Assembly (NCBI GenBank): GCA_938036625.1
Contig: CALHQH010000046.1
Span: forward strand, 1-64,000
Length of the DNA stretch: 64,000 bases
Direction: 5' to 3'
Origin: an uncultured Candidatus Saccharibacteria bacterium
GTDB lineage: Bacteria; Patescibacteriota; Saccharimonadia; Saccharimonadales; Saccharimonadaceae
How positions within the stretch are numbered: position 1 is the first letter of the stretch; each line of letters opens with the position of its first letter. The notes beneath the pieces were generated by a model. That model saw only the letters and a list, made by a program, of their open reading frames with translations, did no database searches and had not been told where the DNA came from. The position numbers and the translations under genes were made by a program. Shown in pieces: positions 33,370-41,766 of the stretch.

Positions 33370-34134
33370 CTAGCGACAAAGCGCCTGGTGTGCCTGATCA
33401 ATCGAAGCAACCTGCGCGGCAGCATCTTCTCCTATATAACCAAGCTGCGAAAGTTTCTGCATAAACTGCTTCTCGTCATCCTCTTTCACCAAGCGCCGTG
33501 CATGATTATACGTTTCAAAGAACGCCATCTTCACCGCTGGATGCTCCTGAGCAAGTGACCTCAGTTCTTTTCGCGCATCATCTGTCATCGTTAGATGCTT
33601 CTTAAATAACGTGCTATACAGTCCTCGGACGAGCTCAACCTCGGGAAACACCGCTCCAGTACGAAGCAATGCTGGCGTCGTTCCATGGTACACATCTACA
33701 AAGCCGATGCTCTCTATATCTTCTTCCGACTCCAGTGTTGCTACATCGACAGTTGGAGCACGCAAACGAGCACGAAAGTTGTTTGGGTCTTCCGTATTAC
33801 GCAACCCATGCTGGCGAAGAAATGCCTCCCAAAATTCGTCCTCGTCCTTATATGGTGAAGTGCGATCCACTGTACTATCTGCTGCTGGCCACCCCCAGTG
33901 TGCATTCACCTCATCTATTGCCACTTCGTCTGCACCTGGGCGCTGCTTAGCCTCTGCGAGCGTAAGTGGTTGCATACTACTTACCAGAGGCTCGTGACCC
34001 TGTAGCTGCTCGTCGATTGCTGCAGCAATAGCTCGCAGCTCTTTACCGAGTCGTTCTTGCTCGGCTGCTAGTTGCTCAGGCGTCATACCGCCAATTATTC
34101 TTACCGTGTTGGGATTTATCTCGTTATTTGCCAT
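33370..34134 (-). CDS. Hypothetical soluble protein, 254 aa
   Basis: No recognised family. The N-terminal 45 residues are helical and charged (EQLAAEQERLGKELRAIAAAIDEQL). The middle contains DEFWEAFLRQHG and a strand-rich part (IGFVDVYHGTTPALL), and the C-terminal third is helical. VDVYHGT resembles the YHGT stretch of ADP-ribosyltransferase folds, but no other ART motif is clear, so I do not assign it. No signal or membrane segment. Confidence 0.7.
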   Translation of the reverse strand: MANNEINPNTVRIIGGMTPEQLAAEQERLGKELRAIAAAIDEQLQGHEPLVSSMQPLTLAEAKQRPGADEVAIDEVNAHWGWPAADSTVDRTSPYKDEDEFWEAFLRQHGLRNTEDPNNFRARLRAPTVDVATLESEEDIESIGFVDVYHGTTPALLRTGAVFPEVELVRGLYSTLFKKHLTMTDDARKELRSLAQEHPAVKMAFFETYNHARRLVKEDDEKQFMQKLSQLGYIGEDAAAQVASIDQAHQALCR

Positions 34135-34182
34135 ATATCAAGTATGGCAGTAGTAGGACTATGAGTCAAATCGAGGGGTTTG

Positions 34183-34881
34183 TTACCACCCCACCCGCAC
34201 GTCATACTGCGCCGTCTGCCCCGGCACTAGTACTGTGGCACGAGACGGGCTATCGGCGAAGGAGTTGCCACTGTGTGTTGGCTCGACACAGAGGTACGAA
34301 CCCAGCCCATCCGTCCAAACCGCCCAGCGAGGTAATTCCTCACTCTGCAGCGTGATGGTGCGCCGGCCCGTGGCAAGCTGGCGCGTGGGCCCATCAACGA
34401 AGATCGTATCGGCGAGTGGTGCAAGGTCGGTGAGCGACTGGCCATCCAGCACGAGCGTGCCATCATATGCAAAATACGGGTGGAAGGCTGGTGCCACGAG
34501 GAGCTCCTCCTCGCCAACATTCACCAGTGTGAGCTGCATTGCAAGCTGGTGCTCCGCCACCGTATACACCAAGCGAGACTCCAGCCCAGCATAAGCACCA
34601 CCCCCCTGCAGCATGAGCTCCACTCGGTCGCTGGTGTGCTCCACCACTTGCCACTGGCTCGTCCGGCCAAAGCCATGCTGCGCCAGGCCACTCGCTCCAC
34701 CGGGGCCGAAGTTGGGCAGGCAAACATGGCAGCCACCGCGCGTTTTGCGCTCGCCATCAGGGGTGGTGAGCTGCTGCAGTGGGTAGAATACATCCCCATG
34801 CTCGTCGGCCAGGCTGGTGATATACGCACCGTCTGTGGTGATAGTTGCGGTGGTCGTGCCAGTGTGTAGCGTGATGTTCAT
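34183..34881 (-). CDS. Aldose 1-epimerase family protein (mutarotase-like)
   Basis: Aldose 1-epimerases interconvert alpha and beta anomers of sugars. The 232-residue protein keeps the key residues of the galactose mutarotase fold: a His in LAQHGFGR (substrate binding), a His in APAFHPYF (catalytic acid) and a Glu in CVEPTHSGNSF (catalytic base). It is shorter than GalM and nearer the D-hexose-6-phosphate epimerase (YeaD) type. GAGGAG precedes the ATG. It lies directly downstream of truB with a 34-base gap. Confidence 0.88.
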   Translation of the reverse strand: MNITLHTGTTTATITTDGAYITSLADEHGDVFYPLQQLTTPDGERKTRGGCHVCLPNFGPGGASGLAQHGFGRTSQWQVVEHTSDRVELMLQGGGAYAGLESRLVYTVAEHQLAMQLTLVNVGEEELLVAPAFHPYFAYDGTLVLDGQSLTDLAPLADTIFVDGPTRQLATGRRTITLQSEELPRWAVWTDGLGSYLCVEPTHSGNSFADSPSRATVLVPGQTAQYDVRVGW

Positions 34882-34915
34882 CGGTTGCTCCTCGCTTTTT
34901 TATTATTGCTTGTGG

Positions 34916-35620
34916 CTAATCAACAATCCCAAAATCCTGCAGCTGCTGCGCCTGTGCCACCGGCCAATCAGCAATCGCCGTACGCCGCAGCGCAGCGCAG
35001 TACGCCCCCGTGCCAAGCTGCCTGCCAATATCCACCGCCAGGCTGCGAATGTACGTACCACTGCTCACCCGCGTGCGAATGACGAGCCGCGGATACTGAT
35101 ACTCCAGCACCTCCAGCGAGTGGATCGTAACGGTGCGCTCTGGCAACTCCACTTCTTTACCATCACGCGCGAGCTTATAGGCCCGCTGGCCGTTGATCTT
35201 AATGGCACTAAAGATCGGTGGCCGCTGGCGAATCTGGCCAATGAAGTGCTGCAGCACCTTACCAAGCTGCTGACGTGATGGCGGTGCGATAGGTGCTTTA
35301 GTATCTTCTGACAGATAGGGTGTTATCTCCCCTTCTGGGTCGCCTGTGGTGCTGGTTTGACTCAGGATAATCGTCGCTTCGTACGTCTTGTCGAGCTTGG
35401 TGTAGCGCATGGCATTGCGGCACTCCGTGCCCGTCACCAGCAGCAAAAGGCCCGTCGCAAAGGGGTCGAGCGTACCGCAGTGCCCCACCTTCACCTTCTT
35501 GCCAGCCTGCTGGCTCAGCACCCGCCGCACCCGCGCCACCACCCCAAAGCTCGTCATACCAGCTGGCTTGTCGATGTGGAGAATGCGATCGTATGATGAA
35601 TCAGATGTTTGGTGTGTCAT
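34916..35620 (-). CDS. truB: tRNA pseudouridine(55) synthase
   Basis: TruB makes the pseudouridine of the tRNA T-loop. The 234-residue protein has the N-terminal DKPAGMTSFGVVARVRR, the catalytic motif VGHCGTLDPFATGLLL (nucleophilic Asp), FSAIKINGQRAYKLARDG and SGTYIRSLAVDIG. It lacks a clear PUA domain at the C-terminus, as in short TruB forms. TATACT is exactly six bases before the ATG, so the message is probably leaderless. Confidence 0.96.
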   Translation of the reverse strand: MTHQTSDSSYDRILHIDKPAGMTSFGVVARVRRVLSQQAGKKVKVGHCGTLDPFATGLLLLVTGTECRNAMRYTKLDKTYEATIILSQTSTTGDPEGEITPYLSEDTKAPIAPPSRQQLGKVLQHFIGQIRQRPPIFSAIKINGQRAYKLARDGKEVELPERTVTIHSLEVLEYQYPRLVIRTRVSSGTYIRSLAVDIGRQLGTGAYCAALRRTAIADWPVAQAQQLQDFGIVD

Positions 35621-35626
35621 GTGGTT

Positions 35627-35632
35627 AGTATA
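35627..35632 (-). promoter_or_regulatory. -10 box of truB (leaderless start)
   Basis: TGCTATACT, six bases before the ATG; no Shine-Dalgarno sequence. Confidence 0.6.
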
Positions 35633-35648
35633 GCATGACGGAGCAAAA

Positions 35649-35669
35649 AACCAGCCGTGGTAGCTGGTT
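35649..35669 (-). terminator. Terminator after the DHH-like gene
   Basis: AACCAGC / GCTGGTT stem followed by a T6 run (including the stem's T pair) on the minus strand. The sequence is very similar to the terminator at 62764. Confidence 0.85.
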
Positions 35670-35704
35670 CTCTGGGTGTTTTTATATTGCTAGAGTGGTA
35701 ACCC

Positions 35705-37273
35705 CTACTTCTCCGGTACGTGGAATTGCGATGGATTGGCTTGGTCTTTCTTGGCCTTGGCCTCAGACTGGAGTGCAGCATCGAGCTGGGCCATGGGGTT
35801 GTCGGCATCAGGCCCAGGCAGTGGTGGCACACCTGGTGGCAATGGTGGCAAGCTGGAGAAATCTGGCATTGGTGGCAGCGGTGGCAAGGCTGGGCCTTCG
35901 GCGTCATCAGCTGGCGCGGCACGGTGCTTGGCATCGAGATCGGCCAGGGTTTCTTTGCCGGTTGGCGGCGGGAGGATGTCGTCGTTGTGAGCCATTGGCA
36001 CACGCGGCATGTCATTCACATTGGGGACAGTTGGCTCATGGTCGAGTGCTGCCGTGGCGGCGTTGAGCGGCGCTTGGCTACCCGGTGTGTCGTCACTGTC
36101 GAGGTAGCGCCCACCCTTGTGCGAGAGGATGGTCTTGTTGCGGCCATTCTCACGCTCGCGGCGCTTGTCATCGGCTGCTTGCTTGGTCGTGGCATTGAGT
36201 GTACCACCCAGGCTTGGCTCACTCAGCGGTGTCTCAATGGGCTGGCGCCATGGCTCAGCGCTGCTGTTGCGCCCCGATGAGCGCCGTGGAGCTGGTGCGG
36301 GCTCAGGCTGTGGGTTATTCTTGGCCAGCTGCTGGGCTAGCTCAGCTTCGTCAGCGTCGGTCTGGCTTAGCTTTTTTTTTCCAGCCTCGGCATTATGCGA
36401 GATGACGAGTGATTTATCTTTGTTATTTGCCTGAGCAGGCTTCTTACTGGCCGGCTTGGCAGGCATTGGGCCTGCAGCCAGCTGCTTGGCCTCGGCGAGC
36501 TTGGCCGCAATCAGCTGCTGGTCACCGCCAGCACTCATCAGTTGTGCGGCAAGGGTCATAACGCGCGAAGTGGTCTTTTCATTACTAAAGCGCTCGGTGG
36601 CCGCTACAATGCCGGTCAAAAAGGCCGTAGCAATATGCTTGTCGAGGAGCGGCTGCTCATCATCCGTACTATCAAAGCCCTGAGCAAGGCTTGCCGCCAG
36701 CTCACTATAGCTGCTGGCTTGCGGATCCGTCCAGACGATATTACCCAACGTGCCTGGTGCATCAATATGCAGCGCTGCCACTGGCGACTCACGCAGGATG
36801 CGGCCATGCCCTTTGAGCGCTGGGTCGAGGTCGTCCTCGCTACGCACACCGATCGTCACGACAAACTGCACGTTGTAATCACCCTGGCTAAATTCCAAAT
36901 CACTCTGGCTAATCGTTGCGCGATACGGCGTAATGAAAATCTTAACGAGGTCGCCATCCAGCTTGTAGCGCAAATGGTCGGCCTTTTCCTTATCAAGGGC
37001 AATGATGAAATCTCGCAGACTATCCACCGTGCTCTCAAAGGTACGCTCTGGCTCAAGGAAGCCCACTGCCGTTGGCACATCCCCACTAAAGACGGCTGTG
37101 GCGTGCTTGTCGAGCTTGTTGAGCAAAAGCGTCAACCCCAGTGCTGCACTCAGCTCATCTACCGTGGGGTGGGCGTTGACCGCCACCAAAATATTATTAC
37201 TCTCACCTAGTTTGTCGATGATTTGTTGCCGCACCTTTATCTCGTCCATAGCTCCTACTTTTGCCTTACCCAA
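35705..37273 (-). CDS. Degenerate DHH-family phosphoesterase-like protein with a proline-rich tail
   Basis: Residues about 15-255 resemble the DHH/DHHA1 nanoRNase/pAp-phosphatase fold: NNILVAVNAHPTVDELSAALGL stands where family motif I has H-x-x-x-D-x-D, and later HIDAPGTLGNIVW and the HIATAFLTGIVAATE helix match. Several metal-binding Asp residues and the DHH triad are missing, so catalysis is doubtful. Residues about 260-522 are a disordered tail rich in Pro, Lys, Gln and Asp, with PPLPPMP-type repeats. A TTG at 37273 is taken as start; an ATG eight codons in is possible, but its GGAG lies only two bases away. A terminator follows, so it is a single-gene unit. Confidence 0.7.
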   Translation of the reverse strand: MGKAKVGAMDEIKVRQQIIDKLGESNNILVAVNAHPTVDELSAALGLTLLLNKLDKHATAVFSGDVPTAVGFLEPERTFESTVDSLRDFIIALDKEKADHLRYKLDGDLVKIFITPYRATISQSDLEFSQGDYNVQFVVTIGVRSEDDLDPALKGHGRILRESPVAALHIDAPGTLGNIVWTDPQASSYSELAASLAQGFDSTDDEQPLLDKHIATAFLTGIVAATERFSNEKTTSRVMTLAAQLMSAGGDQQLIAAKLAEAKQLAAGPMPAKPASKKPAQANNKDKSLVISHNAEAGKKKLSQTDADEAELAQQLAKNNPQPEPAPAPRRSSGRNSSAEPWRQPIETPLSEPSLGGTLNATTKQAADDKRRERENGRNKTILSHKGGRYLDSDDTPGSQAPLNAATAALDHEPTVPNVNDMPRVPMAHNDDILPPPTGKETLADLDAKHRAAPADDAEGPALPPLPPMPDFSSLPPLPPGVPPLPGPDADNPMAQLDAALQSEAKAKKDQANPSQFHVPEK

Positions 37274-37327
37274 AACTCCATCTATCCTACCATAAGTAAT
37301 TTTCTTTCGTCAATGGCAAGTCGCGAT

Positions 37328-37337
37328 TAACAGAGGT
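37328..37337 (-). repeat. Recurrent motif ACCTCTGTTA, inverted copy
   Basis: One of six exact copies in the window (others at 24911, 54018, 54043, 57511 and 60515). This one is on the minus strand, between rpsT and the DHH-like gene. Confidence 0.6.
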
Positions 37338-37360
37338 AGGTATGCGAAGTATAGCAAAGA

Positions 37361-37386
37361 AAAACACCTCTCCCTCGAGGTGTTTT
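37361..37386 (-). terminator. Terminator after rpsT
   Basis: AAAACACCTC / GAGGTGTTTT, a 10-bp perfect stem followed by TTC and further T on the minus strand. Confidence 0.85.
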
Positions 37387-37411
37387 GGTGTCTGCTCTTG
37401 CTACTTCTGTG

Positions 37412-37666
37412 CTACGCAAGCTTGACGCCGGCAGCCTTGGCAGCCTTGGCGAGCGATGCCTTGCGGCGGCTCGCAGTGTTTTTCTTGAGCAACCCCTTCT
37501 TGACGGCTTTGTCAAGCTCGCTCTGGGCCTGGCTCAGGGCGGCAGCGCTTGGCTCAGCAGTGAAGGCCTTGGTGCTAGCCTTGATGGCGCGCTTGGTAGC
37601 AATGTTGCGCTGGCGGCGAGTGGCCGTTTGCTTCATGCGTTTGACAGCTGATTTGATGATGGGCAT
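37412..37666 (-). CDS. rpsT: 30S ribosomal protein S20
   Basis: S20 binds the 5' domain and helix 44 of 16S rRNA. The 84-residue, strongly basic and Ala-rich protein starts MPIIKSAVKRMKQT and carries the SELDKAVKKGLLKKNTASRRKASL end typical of S20. It lies downstream of holA, the neighbour it has in Bacillus. Confidence 0.95.
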   Translation of the reverse strand: MPIIKSAVKRMKQTATRRQRNIATKRAIKASTKAFTAEPSAAALSQAQSELDKAVKKGLLKKNTASRRKASLAKAAKAAGVKLA

Positions 37667-37796
37667 TAATTTCCTCTATCGCTTGTTATTATGGGTTAGT
37701 ACTACAATCAAGCGCTCATTATAAGGCATGGCGCAGGATTTGTAAAGAGCCGGCCAACCTTAGGGCTACTACCGCTCGCTCTTTTGCGACATAAAT

Positions 37797-38738
37797 CTAC
37801 CGCCCCGCCACCGCAAACAAAAAACTCTCCACTGCATCCCATGGCGGCACGCTCGTCGTCTTCATATCGACATCAAGCTGGGCAGCGCGCTGGGTGAGGG
37901 TGCGAATATCAGCTGGCGAGACCTGCCGGGTGAGTGGCTTGGTTTTTTTGACGACATAGGGGTGGAGCGAGAGCTCGCGCGCAATCTCTGCCTCCCCTGC
38001 CTCGCCATAGTATGCAATCGCCGCCAGCTGAGCCCACTGCGCCCAAATAAGCGCTGCGGTTTGGTATGGGTCGTGGCTCAGGCGTAGCTCATCCAGGGCA
38101 GCTCGCAAGGCTGGACCTCGGCGCTCTACCGCGAGGGTTACGACATCAAAGACTGAGAACTCACGGGCTGGTGGCAACACGGTGGCAATTGCATCATCGG
38201 TAACAGTGTCGAGCTGAGCCAACGCGTCGATGGCGTGCGCCAGCTGCAGTTGGTCGATCGTCCCACCATATCCCTTTTCGTCCGGCACCAGAGCGCGCTC
38301 TACCATGCTGCGCAGCTGCGCTGAGCTCAGCGACACGCCGCGTCTATTAGCTAGCTGGCGCAGCCACCGCTCGGCGGCAGGGCGCTGGCGGTCGGTCAGT
38401 GGGTCTGCAGCGATAATAGTCGCGGCTTTGTGCAGTGCTTTGTACGTTTTGGTGCGCTTATCGACCCCTGGCTCTACCAGCACAAGCGTCGTCTCGTCAG
38501 GAATATCATGTACCCACTGACCAAGCTGCCCCCAAAGATCTGGGCGCTCAGACAGGCGTCGCAGCACAATGAGCCGCTGCGCCGCAAAGAGCGACACACC
38601 GCGCACCAACTCAGCCAAACCCGCGGCATCAAGCTGCTGAGTATCGATGTGTTCTGCTGGCACTGGCGCGTGCTGAGTGATCTTCGCCAGCTCTTGCTCT
38701 GCTACGTAGCTATTCTTCCCCACAATGAGATAAAGCAT
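37797..38738 (-). CDS. holA: DNA polymerase III delta subunit
   Basis: Delta opens the sliding clamp within the clamp loader. The 313-residue protein has the HolA layout: an N-terminal domain starting MLYLIVGKNSYVAEQEL, the strand RLIVLRRL, a middle lid domain, and a helical C-terminal domain where LSLHPYVVKKTKPLTRQ matches the family's helix LGxxPYxxKKxxxxAR. It starts three bases after mutM stops and closes the HAD-membrane protein-mutM-holA run. Confidence 0.9.
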   Translation of the reverse strand: MLYLIVGKNSYVAEQELAKITQHAPVPAEHIDTQQLDAAGLAELVRGVSLFAAQRLIVLRRLSERPDLWGQLGQWVHDIPDETTLVLVEPGVDKRTKTYKALHKAATIIAADPLTDRQRPAAERWLRQLANRRGVSLSSAQLRSMVERALVPDEKGYGGTIDQLQLAHAIDALAQLDTVTDDAIATVLPPAREFSVFDVVTLAVERRGPALRAALDELRLSHDPYQTAALIWAQWAQLAAIAYYGEAGEAEIARELSLHPYVVKKTKPLTRQVSPADIRTLTQRAAQLDVDMKTTSVPPWDAVESFLFAVAGR

Positions 38739-38741
38739 CGG

Positions 38742-39623
38742 CTACTCCCCCACTTTCACCTGGCACACTGGGCAAATGTGCGTCCCGCGGCCTGCCACGC
38801 GAATCTTCATAATCGCTACGTCGGGGTGGCGCGGGCAGGGCTGCCCCTCACGCCGAAACACCTGCGCAAAGGCTAGGTAGCTCCCCTTCTTACCTTCAGC
38901 ATCGACGTAATTGCGGTCGGTGCTGCCACCCTTATCAATACTGAGCTGCAGCACCTGCCGAATATAGGCAAAGAGCGCGGCAAGCTGCTCATCATCCACC
39001 ATACGCACCCGCGTGGCGGGGTGGAGCTGCGTCATCCATAGCGATTCATCGGCATAGATATTGCCCACGCCAGCGATGGTGGTTTGGTCGAGGATGGCCG
39101 CCTTGATGGTCGTACCATTGCGCCGACGAATGCGCGCGATGAATTGCGCCGCCGTAGTATGCGGGTTAAGCGGCTCGGGCCCGACTTTTTGCATAAAGGG
39201 CAGCTGCCCTACCTCTGGTGTGGGGTAGAGCTTCATCCAGCCAAATTTGCGCAGGTCATTAAAGTACAAATGCGCGCCATCCGCAAAGGTCAGCGCTACC
39301 CGCGTTAAGCGGTCAGGTAGTTCGTGGAGAAAGCTATCGTTTGGGTGGCCACCACCCCAGCGCTCCTCACCAACGAAGAGCAGTTGGCCCGTCATCTTGA
39401 GGTGCACCACCAGCGTGTAGTTGGTGCTCAGGCGAATCAGCAATACCTTAGCGCGGCGCTCCACCGCCGTGATCGTTGCACCATGGAGAAAGTGCGCCAC
39501 TGCCGTAGGGTCGTTAGGAAAACTCTTGGGCGAGTCGTACACCGTACTTGCCACAACCTGCTTCCCCACCACCAAGCGAGCTAAGCTCGCACGAATCGTC
39601 TCAACTTCGGGGAGCTCAGGCAT
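38742..39623 (-). CDS. mutM: Formamidopyrimidine-DNA glycosylase
   Basis: Fpg removes oxidised purines such as 8-oxoguanine. The 293-residue protein starts MPELPEVE (Pro2 catalytic after Met removal, Glu3), has the helix-two-turn-helix (DQTTIAGVGNIYADESLW) and a C-terminal zinc finger. The usual four-Cys finger is C263-x2-H266 ... C284-x2-C287 here, so one zinc ligand is His; Arg279 of the GRGTH turn is kept. The start at 39623 is fixed by the conserved MPELPE; a longer in-frame start is excluded by the mature N-terminus needed for catalysis. The ATG overlaps the upstream stop by 8 bases. Confidence 0.96.
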   Translation of the reverse strand: MPELPEVETIRASLARLVVGKQVVASTVYDSPKSFPNDPTAVAHFLHGATITAVERRAKVLLIRLSTNYTLVVHLKMTGQLLFVGEERWGGGHPNDSFLHELPDRLTRVALTFADGAHLYFNDLRKFGWMKLYPTPEVGQLPFMQKVGPEPLNPHTTAAQFIARIRRRNGTTIKAAILDQTTIAGVGNIYADESLWMTQLHPATRVRMVDDEQLAALFAYIRQVLQLSIDKGGSTDRNYVDAEGKKGSYLAFAQVFRREGQPCPRHPDVAIMKIRVAGRGTHICPVCQVKVGE

Positions 39624-40152
39624 GAAAACACTCCATCGCCCAGACGATAGCCACAAAAAGCGAAAAATAAACCGCCTGCCCCACCAGCATAATATAGCGA
39701 TGCCACGGCTTGGCAAAGAAGTAGCAGCCAAGAACAATAGCCTGGCACACCAGAGCGCCACTCGTCACCACCCGCACCACCGGATGAGTATTACTCAGCA
39801 GGACAAGCACCTCAATGATCGTTATAACCGGTATACAGCCCCAGGCTGCAATGTTATGGACCAAGGTGCGCCGCTGGCTCACGCCAAATGGCACTAATCC
39901 CATCACACAAAAATTAAAGCTCACAATAAGAAGGAGTAACTGCACCGCTCGTGGCAATACCGACTGCACAGCCCACAGCGCAAGGCTCAGGCCAGTCAGT
40001 GGCAAGAGGATCTTACCCGCAATCACCGTCCTCGTCCGCTGCTCAATATGCATACTGAGCGTCTTGCCAAGCTGCGGCGGCACCATCCATAGTGTGTAGA
40101 CAAGCAGCACAAGCAAACAACCGGCCATTATCCCAAGCCACACGGGTGTCAT
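39616..40152 (-). CDS. Hypothetical polytopic membrane protein, 178 aa
   Basis: Five to six hydrophobic helices (about 4-23, 47-66, 70-90, 102-120, 127-147, 157-175) with short loops; a basic loop after helix 1 (SMHIEQRTRTVIAG) points inside. No motif I recognise. It overlaps the upstream HAD gene by ATGA (4 bases) and mutM by 8, so it is translationally coupled to both. Confidence 0.8.
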   Translation of the reverse strand: MTPVWLGIMAGCLLVLLVYTLWMVPPQLGKTLSMHIEQRTRTVIAGKILLPLTGLSLALWAVQSVLPRAVQLLLLIVSFNFCVMGLVPFGVSQRRTLVHNIAAWGCIPVITIIEVLVLLSNTHPVVRVVTSGALVCQAIVLGCYFFAKPWHRYIMLVGQAVYFSLFVAIVWAMECFHA

Positions 40153-40727
40153 TGCTCCTCCAGTAGCTCCTCAAGCTCGGCCATTGTGCGGCGATTGGCT
40201 GTGTGGAGGATGGCGCGCATGCCAGCGGCTTCAGCCCCAGAGCAGTTGTCCAGCCGGTCGTCGATCATTACACACTGGCCAGGCAGCACGCCGAGCCGAT
40301 CTGCCGCCAGCTCGAAGGCTTCGCGGCTTGGCTTGGCAACGTGCTCGGCATACGAGAGCACCACGGCATCAAAGAGCTCGCGCAGCTCATCAGGAGTAAA
40401 CAGTCGCTCGATTGTATCGCTCCCCACATTGCTCAGCAACCCCACCTTGATGGCTGGGTAACGCTGGCGCAGCGCGTGGATCATAGCGATCAGCTCGCTA
40501 TTGCGCACATGCGCCTGCTCAAGCAACGCCGCTATCTGGGCTGGCGTCTGCTCCGAGAGCCGCGCCACCTCTGTGATAAACTCCTGCCGCGAGATATAGC
40601 CATAGTCCGACTGCTTGTTAATATCCTCTAGCTCGGCCCGGCGATCCGGCGGGCACTGCGCCATCAGCACCTCGATGCTCCCACCATAGAGCACCCCAAA
40701 ACAATCAAAAATTACTGCACGAATCAT
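40149..40727 (-). CDS. HAD-superfamily hydrolase, subfamily IA
   Basis: HAD enzymes use an Asp nucleophile on phosphate esters or halides. The 192-residue protein has motif I FDCFGVLY (nucleophile Asp8; the second Asp of DxD is replaced by Phe, as in haloacid dehalogenase and some phosphatase relatives), motif II LLSNVG, motif III Lys in HVAKPSREAF and motif IV VMIDDRLDN. A helical cap lies between motifs I and II. The substrate is unknown. TATAAT lies seven bases before the ATG without a ribosome-binding site, so the message is probably leaderless. Confidence 0.92.
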   Translation of the reverse strand: MIRAVIFDCFGVLYGGSIEVLMAQCPPDRRAELEDINKQSDYGYISRQEFITEVARLSEQTPAQIAALLEQAHVRNSELIAMIHALRQRYPAIKVGLLSNVGSDTIERLFTPDELRELFDAVVLSYAEHVAKPSREAFELAADRLGVLPGQCVMIDDRLDNCSGAEAAGMRAILHTANRRTMAELEELLEEQ

Positions 40728-40798
40728 ACGCTCGATTATATCATTGGCAATAGAGTGTGGCTAGCATGAGCTCTTCTTCCCTATCACTGTGCCCGATT

Positions 40799-40825
40799 GA
40801 GTATGAAATCAGATTGTCATAATCT
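40799..40825 (+). repeat. Dispersed 27-bp intergenic repeat, copy 2
   Basis: GAGTATGA-N3-CAGATTGTCATAATCT, matching 11911-11937 at 24 of 27 bases. The surrounding region (40728-40962) has no gene. Confidence 0.75.
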
Positions 40826-40962
40826 CTTTTTAGCCTAGCACACAAGGCCGACATACAAGCCCGACCTGTATAGTATTCCACTCGATGGAAATATAAAGAA
40901 GACACAGTGTAAGATTACCAAGACTCTACTCGTACCCTAGACATCAGCCACGCAGCGCCTTT

Positions 40963-41568
40963 TTATTGCGTCTTATCAAACATCGGTGCAAAGCCAGGGA
41001 TCTGGTTGGCAAAGAGTGCATGAATCTTAGGTACATCGGCCTTCATCGAGCCGGGCGAACCTTGGCAGCTCGACGTCCAGATGCGCGTCTTCGTCACGCC
41101 GCTGTCCATCGTCTCAAAGGTGTAGAGCCGCCCAGCAGTGGCACACACTCCACGCACGTCGTCATCATCCACCGTGCGCGTGTCTTGGATCTGCGCCTTG
41201 CTGAGGGCATACACGAGCTGCTCATAGGCCTGCTGGTTGTTCTCAAACTCCTTGCGGTCGAGCTGCTTGTCTAAGTAGCCCTGATACACCGTATACGTCC
41301 GCTTATTGGGCGAAATCTCGATCTGGTACGAGCGGAAGGTCTCATCTGCCACAATTGGCCCACGCACCGTCCAGCGGACACTGTTGGTCGCGTTGTGCGC
41401 CACCACTTGGTCGTAGAAGCTCTCGGTCGATTGCCGTGTATTGGTGTTGTTCGTCTCCTGGCGAGTTGCCACCATACGGATGACCGACGCCACCGCTGCC
41501 ACCACCAACGAAATCACCAAGATAGTGACAATAATCGGAAAAACTTTTGGCCGCTCGCCTTTATACAT
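40963..41568 (-). CDS. Hypothetical single-pass membrane protein, 201 aa
   Basis: After a short basic N-terminus (MYKGERPK) a membrane helix spans about residues 9-30 (FPIIVTILVISLVVAAVASVI); it may be a signal anchor. The outer domain has two Cys (one in RGVCATAG, one in TSSCQGSPG) likely to form a disulfide, and strands RSYQIEISPNKRTYTVYQGY and TKTRIWTS. I do not recognise a family. The ATG at 41568 lies six bases after TACTGT, a weaker version of the leaderless arrangement. Confidence 0.75.
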   Translation of the reverse strand: MYKGERPKVFPIIVTILVISLVVAAVASVIRMVATRQETNNTNTRQSTESFYDQVVAHNATNSVRWTVRGPIVADETFRSYQIEISPNKRTYTVYQGYLDKQLDRKEFENNQQAYEQLVYALSKAQIQDTRTVDDDDVRGVCATAGRLYTFETMDSGVTKTRIWTSSCQGSPGSMKADVPKIHALFANQIPGFAPMFDKTQ

Positions 41569-41766
41569 GGAAATACAGTACCACAAACCCCAAGAAAACT
41601 CAACACTTCTGACAGTAATCTAAGCTATAAGACACTTGCCAAGCTACTCCACAGCAAAATACGACTCATTATTCACACCTCGGGTGCTTGGTTCGCTCAA
41701 GAGCTATACAACTAGCAATAGCCTATCTCCACGGCTTCCTCGGATACTCAGCACCGACGCTGCAAG

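Noticed and set aside
33370..34134. ADP-ribosyltransferase assignment from a VYHGT stretch
   Set aside because: No other catalytic motif of the fold can be identified.
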